In this document: piece after piece, positions 44,101 to 59,100 of the stretch
How the letters are laid out: each line of letters opens with the position of its first letter
Numbering within the stretch: position 1 is the first letter of the stretch
Source: Nautilus pompilius
Taxonomy: Eukaryota; Mollusca; Cephalopoda; Nautilida; Nautilidae
Direction of reading: 5' to 3'
DNA: 64,000 nt
Assembly (NCBI GenBank): GCA_018389105.1
Contig: JACATO010000132.1
Location: forward strand, 1,054,001 to 1,118,000
Translations under genes and position numbers: made by a program
The notes under the pieces: generated by a model
What the model saw: the letters and a program-made list of their open reading frames with translations, nothing else
Told to the model about the DNA's origin: nothing
The model's database searches: none

Positions 44101-47100
44101 CACATTTTCCATATTCTGCCGATTGTCTTCAATCAAAAAAAGGATAATGTATCTGAAAACCATCTGTGTAGATATATAAACTATAATACACCAAATAAAA
44201 TGATATTATATTCGTACTTAAATTAAAGCATTAAAATTTCTGCTATTTCTGCTTTCACAAATATTGGCATCTGTTAAAAAATAAAGCACCATAAACAAAA
44301 TTATGCATGAGATGTTTGAATTGGTGCTAGAGGAAGCTACCACACTTATATTTGAAGTGATGTCCGACCAATGAATGGACTATCCATATAACTGTCTGCT
44401 TTAAATTCTCTGAGCCAATAAAGCTCGCCTTGGTTCAGTCACTTCTGATAGAAGATGCATTTACTCAACATTATAAAAATCCAAGTCTCCCATTCTGCGC
44501 TAGGTTGGTTAGGTTGCTCAAAATCGAAGCACATAAGACACTTTTGTGCTGGCTGTTAACTTCCAGCATCTTGCATTCATCTTCACTACCCAGCTTGTGT
44601 CCTGGGCACCAGCTTATAAAAAATAGTACAACAGGAGATACAATAACAATTGTGTTAGCTCTGATAGCTACATAAGTATAGAAAAAAACAAATATCACAC
44701 AGGTGCAAATGAAAATAATCAATCTTACAGAAAGTCGCATGTATATAAGTCTCCCCACATAATTGTCTGGTATGAAGGCAAGGCTATAAATACATGCTAG
44801 ATTTCTCTTTACTTACTTTGCAAATGTTTTATTTCACTTTATTTTTCAGTCTCCCAACTTTATTATGGAGAATGAATAGATAAGGAAATTCAATATTTCA
44901 AGACAAACACCCATGTCACACAAATGTTGATCCATGACTATGAAAGAACTAGGCAAAGTATGACAAGAAATGATAAAATAGGTGTGTCTTTTCCATGTTA
45001 AATATCTTATGTTTCATACTCTGCTAGAACTAGTTGTACTGACTCAAATCACTCTTTTACCATGTCCAAATCAATGGCCATAAACAAACATGGAGACAAG
45101 ATTACTTTTGTTTATAACACTACAGCCATTACTACTGCATGTAATTGTGTTATGTCTAAATTGAAATATAAAGTAATTTTCCTTTTCCTCCATCATGCTA
45201 AGTGTATGTAGACAAATCACCCAAGTAACTTTTATTTCATGTCTTCATATTTGGCACATATTCAATTCCATTTCTTCTCAATTTTTAAAAATAGTTAAAA
45301 AATTTGACAATATAATTCTGTATCTTTTGTCGGTTTCTGTATTTAAAATTTCACTTTTGCCTGTCTCCAATGATTTGAGCCTTTTCAATATGTTATTCAC
45401 TTATCTTCCATATGCTTGCCAATGCTACTGATACAAAATGCCTACACACAGTACAAATCTTTACTCATCCTGCCAGCCAGACAAACATCATGATTCAAGA
45501 CCAAACATTCAGTAACTCAACTACTGGCAGAGATGAGTTCTCAAGACTGCCTTCATAGCAACTGACGTAGACAGTATACGAGAGCTGCTTGCTGGAAAAA
45601 CAAAAACTTTCAGCTACATAGTGCTTGTTTCATACAAACACATCATCATTATTACTGACACACTTGTTTCTCTGCCAAAGCTCAATATTTTACTAGTTTT
45701 AATGATTTATTTTCAGATGTTATTAGACAGAAGGAAATTTCTTCCACCGAAACTCATCACAATCTTGAGTTTTGTTGTATTTACATGTTTACTTGTTAAA
45801 ACATATACACTAATGGCAAGGAAATGTTGCACAACTTTTGTGATGATTTTTTGCTTACTTGTAAAACTGCAACAAAAGATGATTAAAAACATGCATCATG
45901 AATTCAAACAAATGTCACAGATAAATTAATAATTATGCAAATGATGAAAGTAAATACAACTCTGATCCATTATTATTATTAACAATGTAGTAGAAAAACT
46001 TTACTGGCAGTCTCTGTAGAACAGACTCATTTAGTCACCTCTAAGAAGCAACAATAAATACAACAGACTCAGCTTATTACCATCAAGAAACCAACACACT
46101 CAGCTAACAAATAATGCAATGATACCAAACTTTGACAGTGTGATTTCATGAACAACAAAAGACAAAACTGAAAAGTTTGCTTAAAACTCACCTTTAGAGA
46201 ATTTTGTTGCATTATTTTTCTTTTGTGTTTTATCTTCCAGTAACAGAAAATGTACTCCACTAAATCCACTAAACATCTTTTCCAGTTCCTTATTGTCTGC
46301 AATCATTGGCTGTTCCTTCAAGGAGACCCATGATTTTCTAGTAGTGGGGAAGACCTTCTCTTTCTTTATCATTTCAAAGAGATTTTTGAATTCCTGCTTT
46401 TTCACTATATCTAGGTTTGCAGCCATAGAATCATGAGATATATTTAATTTACCTACAGTTGAAAAAATTTTTAATATGTCCTGGACTGCATGTTCTGGCT
46501 GTGTGTATGACAATGTTAATATGACTTCTGCAAGCTCCACTTGAGTTGGAGATTCCTGTACACGGGCAGTATTCAAAAATAATTCCTCTTGATCCCCATA
46601 AAAATGAAAAATCTGCTTCTTTGAACCACTTTTCATGTGATTTTCTTTGAGAATGTTTTTGTATTTCTGAAAAAGTCCTGTTCCGTCTTTCCACCAAACT
46701 TCATCTCTCTTGCACATTTCTCCAAATAGATATTCATCATCGTCGTGTTGGTAATCAATGGGAACAAAAATGACCGGATGATTGTGAAACAAATCCTGCA
46801 TATCTTTACCAGGTAGGTTTTCAAGCAAGTATTTATAAATGGCTTTTATCTGAGCTAACTTCATACATGGCACAGTTGGCTTGGCTGAAGTGTCTTTTCG
46901 AAAACCACATTCTTGAAGAAAATTTTTTACCTCTTGCAAATTCAAACGGGTCTTGATTTTCAGGAACTGACAAAATGAGCTCTGTTCATTCAGAGTTGCA
47001 TCGACATAAAAAACATAGTGTCCGAAGACTTTCTCTACATCTGGCAACTTGAGATAGAGGCAAAATGGCTGCATGAAAGTGATGTTAGTTGTTACTTCAT

Positions 47101-50100
47101 ATCTGTTCCCCCGCAGCACAGGCCTATTTTGAATGGCTGGGAGCCAGAGAAAAGTCTGCAAGTACATACCAAATGAGGTCTTGGTCTCCTGTAGATCATG
47201 GCCACTTCCATTGCTAACTCGGGTGCTAACAAATTTTGAAAAATGATTGTCCCAGTCTCTATCAATTAACTGACATAGGGTTTTCATTTGATATGCAAAG
47301 GTCTGCTTATCCAAGTTTTTATTCACAAGGGCTTCAAATTCCACACAACTCTGGTCTTCAATGACATAACCATTGGCTGAGACAGGCCAGACAGATTTCA
47401 GGGGTGCCCATGGAGAATTACTCTGTTAAAAAGAAACAACATTGTGCACACAGTATTTCTATAAGTTATCTGAACAAAGACAATTTTCACAGCAGCTTCA
47501 CCTAAAGAAACATTTGTGATATAATTTGTAATTATCTGCTCTAAAACTGCAAAAAGAGTATAATGATCTTAGAAAGTCTTGCACTTTTCAAGTAAACAAG
47601 ACAATTACAGTAATCTCCCATCAGTTATCAAATGCACAAAAAATTATGGTCCAGAGATCAGCATTCATTGAGTTAGCGAACACTGAGACTGTTATAATAT
47701 GAACTACATTTGTTAAAATTTTGCTGCCCTATGTAAATAAAGATTATAGTAGTATTTAATATAAATTAACTAACTTAGATCGTGGTTCAAATCGTGTAAG
47801 TAGATAGTTTTTTTTTTTGTGCAAACATTAGTATATTTATCATCATCACTATCGTAGTTTACTGGTTAATGGAACTTTCTAATTTAAGGATGCAATTAAT
47901 GATATTTAAATAAAATTAATTAATTCCCACTTGATTAAATAACTGACTAAAGTATTTGTTTACCAACCTTGTTTTATTCTTATTTGCTTTTGTCATTTTT
48001 TTGAAAAGTCTACATTTGTTTATTTCACCATTTTCACAAACTACTTTTTTGGCATTTACATGTGCATGACAGTTATTTGGTGTTCTGATTCTTGGGCAAG
48101 CTCATTTAAAATTATGTAAGCCCTATGGTTGTAAGTAATATTTAAGTGCTGGGAGAGAGCACAATTCTACGACTGTCCCCTTTTTCTTGATCCCTTACAT
48201 CTTATAGTTTTGTTCATTTTACCAGTTTTTCTTCAAGCCACGACCCCATGATCTCAGTTCATTTTCGTTCTTGGTATTTTGAAGTGTTTACATTTTTAGC
48301 ATCTGCATTAATTCTCGTAAAAACCACCCAGTTCTTTTAGATGGAAGCTGAAATATTTGGGGTGCTGACCTTTTTATATTAATTCAACAATGCCCTGTAT
48401 TTTTCTTTTTAGAACTTTCCTGTTAGCTTTGACAAAAATTTGTACAGGAAACTATTAACTGGGGTGGTACTAAAAGTGTTGTAATTCAAAGTCAATGGAA
48501 AGCTTTTTGTTAAGCACTTTACAGTAAAATCATTTCATTTTTGTCGCTGTTATTTCTTTTCATTCTGTGAATTCATCTCCTTTTACCTAATTTGGATCGC
48601 GCGCACACACAGCACCCTTGTAATCATGTATATATATAGGACAAAACATCCAGGTGGACTGATATTCAGAGTGCACTCTGACAGATTATGTGATGCTGCT
48701 CTGTTTAACAACCAAGTTTGTGTTACAAGCTATTCATTGTCAATGTCAATGATAGATTGCCAAAGATCTCGGTATTTCTCACGGACCTGTGGCCAATATT
48801 ATCACAAGGATCAGAGATGAATGTCACTGCTGTAGCGACATCACACAGAAAACTTTCAACAGTGACACCATGACAAGAAACATGTCATTACTTGCTACAT
48901 TTACAATCACCATCAAGATTCTCTTGCTGACATCAGCTCGGCAGAAGAAATGAACCAAAAATAGTCTGATATTATCTCCATAAACTTGGCTACACAGCGT
49001 GTGTTGCACATCAGACATCCTTTCTGTCCAAGGCCCTTCAGTACTGCCAGCACACCTTCTCCAATGAATCCAAGTTTCAGCAATGTATGCCTGGAGGTTG
49101 CACCTAGGTTTGAAGATCTAACGAAGACCTTCAATTTTAATGTCTTCAGCCAATAACCAAGTATGGAGGTGGAATCGGTTATAATCTGATATGATAGAGA
49201 GAAAAGAGAATTGGTGTTTGTTGGAGGATGTCTCAATTCTAACAAGTACATTGCCACAGTGCTACGTGCCACGCCTCTCATGGTACTAGTCTGGAAATGA
49301 AATCAATGCATAAGACTTCCCTAGATCCCTCAAAGCACTGATATGAAACTAACTCTGGAATGTCTGATGAGAGCAAACTGTCCACAACCATCCAATAAAA
49401 GAAGTTCCAACACAGACATGAAAAAAGTGAAACCAGACCACATGATACAATGCCAAACAGGACAGAAGCTTTTCATGCTACAAAAGACTTAAAGAATGTC
49501 ATTGTGTTGCTAACTTTATTTTCTGTAATGTGTGAAGCATGCATGCTCATATGTACATTAATGCACTGAAATAGTTGTTTATTAACCCTTTCCTGGATGG
49601 ATTGTCGGACTAATGGCTCACCAGATTTCAAATTGGTTTATAAAATGAGCTATAACTGAACAAATAAACAATTTCACAAAAAAATTTTTGGTAATAAATT
49701 TTATTTCAAAATACCTTTCTGCATGATATTTCACGTGGCACATGGGGGTTTTTTTTGCAAAGATTTACCTGGCATTGGTTGCATCCATATACGGACTAGA
49801 TACTACCTCCACCAGGTGCCTTGCATCCATCTCTCAAACATTATACACGCACATACATTTTCTTTCTTCCATTTCAATTAGTTAATGTCCGGGTAGACTT
49901 TCAGGAGCTAAAGATTTTAATATTTTTCTTTTTTGTGGTATTCTTCAATTGACTGTCTGTCTGCCACCACAAAGTTGCTTAACCAGAAAATGCCTGAACT
50001 GAAAGTGTGTCATAAACCTTTAAACTTTTTTTCCCGGAGGAATAAAATTATCAATAAAATCTGTTGATAAATAATCCAACAAAGGACAAACTTTATGAAG

Positions 50101-53100
50101 TCGATTGGAGTTTGGTCTCACCTTTCTTTGGTTGTTGTTCTGCATCATTCAAATGAAGATATTGTAGAATGGATTTATATCTATTTCTAGATATCATTCT
50201 TTGAACGAAACTATTCCCTATAGAATCATCAGTGCTCCAGTAATGTTGCATCTCCGAAAGATTATTAATTCCCATCATTATGGTAACTCCCAAAAAAATC
50301 TCAATATCTCCAGCAGTCACAGGGTTCCACAAGGAATCGGGAGGCAGTGCATTGTCTAAAATCGGCATATTTGTTGGTTTACCTCGTGATCAGATCAACA
50401 AAATCTCTATCGACAAGAAGCCTAAAAAAAAATCCAATGGTTCACTGTTTATATCCAAGTCAGCAGTAGGACCATATTTTTCATAAAATCTAAAAATCTT
50501 TATCAGCTCTAAATTTTCTGTTCACGGTAGACCCTTCACACAGTCATAAGATGCATCATCATCAATATTTGGATTATCATCGATATCGATGTATCAAAAA
50601 CTTCGATGTCAGATTCATCGAAGTCAAGATCTTTCTGTTGCACGCTTGTTGTTGAATTCTCAACATCTTCTTCATCAAACCCGTCAAAATCAGAATTCGA
50701 TAAATAAACGTCATCAGAATTTAAGAATTTTTGTTAAAAAAATTTCCAGTTGCCATTTTGGGGTAAAATTCAAATCAAATACAAACCAAAACTTAAATTT
50801 CTCCTAAACCTTCTATAGCTACTCTTATTAAGAATCTTGTGAGCAACATGATTTTGTGAGAGAGCAAGAGAATAAGGAGATATAGCACGAAATCTGAACT
50901 GCCATCATTATAGGGCCTTCAGGGCATTCTGGCTATGAAAGAGTTTCTTTTTATGGGCTGTAGTTGGGTGCTATTTTCCATAACACAAACAGAACTTGTA
51001 AGCTGGCTACTTACGATGTTCTCAGCATTGAGCTGCACAGTTTTCTGCCTAACTGCCAAGAAATGGGTGACGCCAAGTTTGGTGAAGAAGTCACACCAAC
51101 AATGAACGGCATTCGGAGTTCTTGTTTGAAGATAGCAGCTATCCAAAAGAACCCAATTATAACCTGAAACCAACATCTACAAAGATTATAATACTTAATT
51201 TGAATAAGAAAGCGCAGTTAATAATATTATGAATAATTTTTATAATAATAGGAAAAAATAACTTGGAGAACCTAGATATCTGTAGCAAAGATGTTGCTAG
51301 TTTTTTTTGCTAAAACACAACTTTTGCAATAGACAAACAATTAAAAAACAAAACAAAAAAAAAAGATCACAAAGTTTCTATCAATATTATTGTATTTGAA
51401 TTTTAAAAATCCAGTATTCAGGAAAATACAAGAGAAGTGCATTACCTAATTGTTTGTAACTGCAATTTTCTAGAAAAATTAAACTTTCAGTACAAACCAC
51501 ACTTGCTTTGATTTACAAATTTAAAGTCAACTGCATTCTGGTAGCCAGGAAACAGTAAGTATGGCGAGAAGGTTTTGGTGTCGGTAGAAAAATTAATGCC
51601 ACTACAACTACTCTTTGTGTCAGACATTGGCAAAGACTTTTCTTCAAAAAAGTTAGGATACATAATTGGAGTACAAATTGAAATCAGTTAATCTTGAGAA
51701 TTTTTTTTTTTCTTCTAAGAATAGTGAATTGTTTGCCCGCCAACTATTAAAGTACTTTTGAAGTTTTGTGAATTTGGTTAGTAATGCCTTTTATAATCTA
51801 CCCTCTTCCAAACATCTATAAACATCAGGCATAATTGCTTACAAAATTAGCCAGATTTGAAAATTTTATTTCAGTTTTAATGGGATACTTTAAATATTTA
51901 CTTGCCTAAAATATTTCCTAGAATTTTTTTTTGTTTTCTTCTATTCAGCAAAGTAGATAAAATTTCTCACCCGAAAGCTGGATTTCCAAATCAATAGTGT
52001 TTCCATAATCACACGTAAAGTGAACAGGTTCTCTGCTGGGCATCTTCAGCCCCTGATTGGTCTGAACCACGGCTACTGCCCTGAGCTTTTCAAAGCTCAC
52101 TATTTGTGGCTGTTTTTCAGCTTCTTCTTTTATATAAGTCAGGTAGTTAACTAATAATTTTTCGGATTTGTTCTGCAAAGATACCATCATCAAAACAAAG
52201 AAATAAGAAAAAGCATGGAGAAAAATTATGAACAAGTAGGAAAGGCCACCACCGCTGTCTAATATTTTTCAGAGCTAATTGTTTTATCATACTAGCAAAT
52301 ATACATACATTGCTGAAGAAAAAGATACTAATAATTCTGCCGTGAATCATAATTAGCCAGAGATTTTGTTACCAAAGTCATCAGAGCAAAACCAAATGTG
52401 ATGCCAGTTATGAAGTCTTAAAATTAAAGATGTAATTTTTAAAAAAAATTATTTGCAAATAAACAAAAAGACGAAATGATCTGTACCATAAATGTTCTAC
52501 TTTCACAAGATCACCATTATGGCACAAAAACTTGTCTTTTAATGTAAGTGGAAAATCAAGAGGAGGACACAACACAAAACCATATCCTAAAATTATCCTA
52601 TTTTAAAATTTTATATTGAAATCAAATTAACAATAATAAATCAGCAATGAATTTCCAAATTCTGCTACAAACACACAGTTGTCTATCAGGGTTTTAAAAA
52701 AATGACAATGATAATTGAGGAATTTGAAACCTAAATACAAAATTCAAGTCACAGACAAACAATGGCTGTGTCTTAATTGGAAAATGTACTCACCTTCCAC
52801 TCCTCTGAGCTCAGGATGGGCAAGATGTGATGGTTAATGACTTGATCTGGAGAAATCTTTTTCACACCAAGCTCAAGCAGCAGCTTTTGAACCTGGGAGT
52901 TAATTTCACCATCCTCAGTGTTCACAAGCTGAAAGTGGACTGTGTTCAAATCTTTGTGCAGCTCTTCATATGTATCTAACAAAAAAATTAAAATCAATAA
53001 AATTTTCCAAAGATATTATGTATATCTGGTACAGGATTCAACCACCCTCAAAATTTCTGTTCGCACATGCTGCAGAATCTAGAATCAAACTGTTTCAGCA

Positions 53101-56100
53101 ACCACAGTCACATATTTCATGGTAGGGAGATAGCATTTTATCTGGTAAAAATCATTTAAAGACATTTTTAGCTATGGTAATGTGAAAAATATTAATTTTT
53201 GAAAAAGCAGTTTAAAATAACAATTATCAAACATGATCTATGCTGCTGAAAATTGTCTACCTGCTGGTAAACTAATTCCCTAGAATAAAACAGGTTGTAT
53301 TTCATAGCACAGATTTAGCTACAGAGTATAAAACAAAATTCCCTCACATATCTTTATTAAAAGATCTGCACCCCTTCAAAATTATTCTATTACGTTGTTG
53401 TCATTAATGTTTGATTTTTTAAAATTTTGTGTATCTGCTATAAACTATGAAGTTGTTTCAGTCACATGAAATTTTATAATCGATATTGTTCTTTCCTTTT
53501 TTGTTGGAGAATTTGATTGGATTAATCTTATTTCATTTACTTATGTAACAGAAACTTGGTAGCACAAAACTTACACTTTAGAGTAAATAATTATGGCTGA
53601 GATCATAACAAGACTAAAAAAAATACCTGGATATTCTATTATCAACAAAATAAAACCTCAACTGAAAATACAAACTACTGCTCTGCAGTTATCTCATACA
53701 TGCACATGCTGAGCTAGATGAAAATTGCAGGTTTGAAGCAAAAAAATTTTAAATAAATAAATAAAAAATTTTTTAAAAAAATAATGCAACAGATTTATCT
53801 TGTTAATTTAAAAGTGGTTTTAATTAATGAACAAGCAGATTTAATAATTTGAAGTTTTAGTCTGTAAAAGAGACCTGTCCAGTATTTCCATGCCGTCCAA
53901 ACCATGCCCAGAATTCAAAGCAAGAAGGTCAAGAAGAGCAAAGTGTTCTCCAACATATTCCCTCATACAATGATGTTTTTTCCCCTATGTAAGCAGCTGA
54001 ACAGAACAAGCATTTATTTACTTTGGATCCAAAGACTGTTATCTTCTTGTTTTAACTTTAACATCATTTTCTCACTTAAAATCAGTTAACCTTCTAGTTT
54101 CAAAGCTTTACCTTGGATTTTCTTCTTTGCTGATGTCTGTTCTCTGTTTCCTGTCAGTGGAAAAAAGATAGAGTTTTCATCTTTTAAAGCTACAATGGTC
54201 TCTGTGGAAAGAGGAATAATCTTGAGACTTCTGATCTGGCTCAGTGTGTTGTCATTACAGTCCATATCATCTAGGCTCCGGTACACACAGGCAAGCCACT
54301 TGGAAATAACTCTGGTTTTTTCATATGTATCTATGTGAAACAAACAAAAAAATGCTTTATAAACAGCATGTGTATATCAACCAAAGGTATTCTAAATGCA
54401 ATTATAATAAAATTTTTCCAAAGGGTTACCATCAAATTTTTATCAAATCTTAGCTAACAGATTATCATCAAATGTTGTACAAATATCCCTTTTCAAAGCC
54501 CAAATTAATTTCAAAGAAATCAGGGCCAACTAAGGGGTACACTACACACAGAAGAGTGAGCTATCAAAAGTGACTAAGAATTTAGAACCAAAAAAAAAAA
54601 CCCCAACACAATAAGAAAGAAATTCATTATGAAATAAAAAGTCAAACAAATGCTAAAGGTCTGAAATTATGTCAGAAAAGTATCATTTTGAATGTAACTG
54701 GTTATATTATATAGTACAGACTTAAAAAGGCAATTAGCTAGTGACAGAGAAGGAGTAAGTGAATTGTACCTGAGTTTTCATGCCAAGACGAAGCTAGTGC
54801 CTGTCCAATCCTTAACAGATGCTCGGTTGTCAATCTGTCTATGCCAAGGCTCTTGGTGAGACTAGAGTTCAAAAGACTGGTAAGAGTGCTGTGCATGTAG
54901 AAAAGATTCAAATGCTTCTGTAGTAAGTCAGGGGTCACCACTTCTCGTGCGAGCAAATCAGGTGCTATGATTGTTTGCGATGGAAGTTTCCAAAGAATTG
55001 GTTCACCTGGAAAATAGTTAATAACCTGTTTCAGTTAAAATTGAATAATACAGGTTGAGAATCCCTTATCCAAAATTCTGAAAACTGAAAGCTCCAAAAT
55101 CCGAAATATTTTTGGAGCGCCTTCAGTGGAAAATTCCAGGTTCCTGGGCGATGTGCGGATCCCAACACGCTTGACGTAGGCGCATTACTCACCGTAATTT
55201 TTGTGCTTTGTTGTTGGTGTGAATATACTTTGAAAATATCGAAAAGGCCTACAAATACCCCTACAGTACCGGTAGGCCTACCATAGTGATAGCTTACCTT
55301 TCTGATGGTTAAATGTACATCTTTTTCTTATGGTTTCATGCACAAACTGATTTTAAAATATTGTATAAAACTACCTAGCCATATGTGTATCCATATGCAG
55401 TCATAATGTTGTAAATGAACTTGTGCCCAGTCCCCACTCCCCCGTGGGTTAGCTACCAAATTATGCCAGTATATCTATAATCCGGAATTCAAAACACATT
55501 CGACCCCGAGGATTTCGGATAAGGGATTCTCAACCTGTACTATCATAAAGTTTGTATACAGTCTTTGCCTTTTACAGACTACAAGTATCTTGTTACCTTA
55601 TCCCTTTTACTGCTTCAAAGATGCACATTTGTATAACTGTTTTTCTTTTGTGTTGCTAATTTTGTAAAATTTAGTTAAATAATGTAGCATTCCAGAAATA
55701 AGTGAAGAGCTCCATTAAGGCCAGAGGAAAAAAAATTGTATTTAGCAAATTAATGTTAACTGCCCAAACTGCATGCAATAACAACAGAAATACTAGAAAA
55801 AACAATCTTACTATAATAGTTGGTACTGATTTAGTAAAATGGTATATGCCACATTTTTTCTCAAAAAGCTACAAATATTAATATAGTTTTATTTTTATTT
55901 AAAATGGACACCAACATAAAAACAAGGGCTAAATCTAAGCAAGTAAACAGTAGTAATTTAGAAAAGAACAATTAAAAGCACAAACAGAATTTTAAAATAA
56001 TCAATCAGCCAACATGAAGCAGCATTCAAATTAAATGAAGAAATTAGGATAAAAGTTTTAAAGTAAAAATATACAGTGGCTAAAACACATATTTGGCATC

Positions 56101-59100
56101 CTGACTACAGTACAAAGTCACATTTTTATAACTTTAAAAATATTACCTTTTGCCATAGGTTGTGTAGGAATGCATGCCTTTGCTCTAAGCTTCTTGAGTA
56201 GGTGTGATGCAACAGGTTTGAAAAAATCCAGAATTTCATCTTCCATTGGTACAAACTGCAGGTAAGCAGCCACAGCTTCTAACACAGACCTGAATTCAGT
56301 GTGCACCTAGAAGACAAGTTCAGCAATCTATGAAAACTACTCGAAAAAGAAAAAAAACAAACAAACTTTGGAGTAATTTTTATTTAGACTTGTTTCCTCC
56401 ATCTAACTTAGTAATGACATTACCTGGCTGGTAGATAAGGTCTGCTATCCATGCAACACTGAATGGAATTTGGCAGCAATTCTTTCATTAGCAGTAGTTG
56501 AAGTTAACTAGTCCTAACTCACTGACCCCTGGTATCACCTTTAAGCATCACCATTTCATGTTGTTTACTTAACTATGTCACATGACTAGAGGTCGATAAG
56601 TTAAACAACCCACTCTTGTTTTCAAACCATTTTTAAATGTGTGTGTGTGTGTGTACATACTGTATACACAGAACTTAATTACCGCCCCTGAAAACTGTAA
56701 CTCATGACCAAAGATTGTAAATGAGCAGCAGTCTTACGGCAATTAAGCAGGTGTTACAGACAGCAACAGATGAATGCTGATCACAATACATAGGAAAGTC
56801 AGATTTTTTCTATATATACCAATAACTTCAATTATCCAATTTCTATGTTGGTCTCTTTTTAAATTAAATGATGAATTTAAAATATCACATTACAGTTGTC
56901 CCCCAGTATTTGTGGGGGTTACGTTCCTAGAGCACCCACAAAGAGTGAAAAACTGCGAATATTGGACATGGTCCATAAAAATGCCTACAAACGTCAAAAT
57001 ATAACGTAAAATATATAATAATAATTTAATAAAAAATACAACACTCAGAGAAACACTCATCGAAACACTCGAGATAGCTACATGCGGTAAACTGGGATGA
57101 TGCGGGGCCGCTGGGCTGCATCTGCCTGAGATGGCGCCTCGTGGGCAGTAGCCAATCAGCAGCGAGGAGAAATGAATAACGCTCTCAGATTGGCTACTTT
57201 CAAACCTCCAGCCAATAGCGTTTATTTTATATTGATATTTTGCTGAATTTACGTTAGTATTTACATTAGAAAATTATTAAATTATATTGTTATTAATAAT
57301 TTAGCATTAAAAAGCGTGAAAAAATATATATTGCCACGAAAAAAGCCATAAAAAAATCACGGAAGATATTTGCGATTCCGCGAATATGCGGGTTTTCCAC
57401 AAACAATTATTAGTTGGGTTCTAAGGAAAATTCCACGAATAACCGGGGCCTCGAATGCCGAACCGCGATTACGCGGGGGTCGACTGTATTTAGTTTGAAC
57501 ATTTACTTACTATGCTCCTACCTATGATAGAGATGATCACTATATCCAAGAAGTGACTATTGCCAAGATATACTGACCAAGACAGCAATAAAACTAACCA
57601 AATAATTCTAGTGTAAATCACACAGAAATAACCTCTAAACCTGTTTAGCCTTAAGAGAAAAAATGAGACCTGTTTCGTGAACTGCGTATTAATAAAGGTG
57701 AATTTCTGAATAGCATCATTTTTTTCTTAATACTATAAGAAAATTCATTTCGAGATCTGTCGAACTAAAGCAGTGTGTAAACTCAGCCTCTCCAGCCAGC
57801 CACAGTACAGCTGGAAGAGAGTAAAATCAGCCAGACTGACTGAGAATGGGTGAGCCTGGGCTCCTGCACTGTATGAGAAAGAGGAAAGAAAAGAAACTGC
57901 CAATCTTGAGCCCCAAAATCACAGGTCGTCAAGAAAGCCTATGTTTCAATAGTGTAGAAACATCCAAAAGTGTTCACATAGCAGTCAATGTGAAAGTCAT
58001 TTAAGAAACCACTCTGAGAAAAACAAACTCCATCTTTGCACTCAGCATGGTGTGAATGTTCTTGACAGCAGCAGTGGGTAGTGCATCTATTATTATTGTA
58101 ACAAACCCATTGTTTAGTAAATGAATAAAATGTCATTAGAATCACCTTGAATTTGTCAAATACTTCCAAAAACAATAATGGAATCTCATTTTTCAGCCAC
58201 TGGTTCCAGTAGCTATCCTTGTCCAAGTCCTCTCGGCTTGATGGCAATTCAAAGTCTCCTAAAATGGTTTTAAAAAGGTGCACGTATGAAAAGCTTTAAC
58301 AAAAACTATAGAACTTCTTAAATACATTTTTTTTAAAGAAATGGAGACACTGTTATATACCATAGAATAACAGAAAATCTCTGTAAATTAATCACAAAGC
58401 AATTCCCTTAGGTTAGTCCTGCTTAGAGTAAGAATTTAGTTCAGTTAATGTCATTAAACCAAGGCAAGATTTCAAAATGTTGAAAAATTAAAACAAGACA
58501 TGACTAACAGCTTCCAGCTTCTGATTTTCTTTTCTTCCAACTCTTTTGACATTATCTTCTTCAAAGGGTCTTAAACAATACAGCTTTTTCAAAGACAAGC
58601 TCTTAGTTGTAAAGGCTAATCCACATCACTTTAGTGAAGTAGGGAAAATAATTTGGGTTAACTATGATACATTTTTTTCATAATAGTTTAATTATTGACT
58701 GTAAAAGAAAATGAAACTGGTATAATAGCCTGCATTTTAAACTCCACTATGTAAACACATTAAGATATGACATTCTGTTTACTGAGAAAAAAACAGACAG
58801 AATTACCTTGGACAACAAACCTAAATCCGTAACTTCTCAAAGGAAGAAAGGCAAAAACTGGTTGCTTTGGTGGAAGAACCTGAAATATTTACACAAATCT
58901 TGTAAAGTGATAAAAAGAATGCATAGATAGTTAATATAGAGTCAGTTATGCATAGATGTTTGCTTTTTCATTTTGCTTATTTTTTTCAAATGAAATTTTT
59001 GTAGCTTTCAAAATTAATTTTTAGTTAAAAGTGACATTGAATATTACATGTTCAATGGCAGCAGTGGCCTGAGTTTGATTCCAGAAAACTCACATAGTTT

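Noticed and set aside
44345-44365. 17-base match between a repeat near 44350 and exon 18 of the NO VEIN-like gene (39045-39065)
   Set aside because: A match of this length is within chance for a 64-kb window, and similarity stops at its edges.
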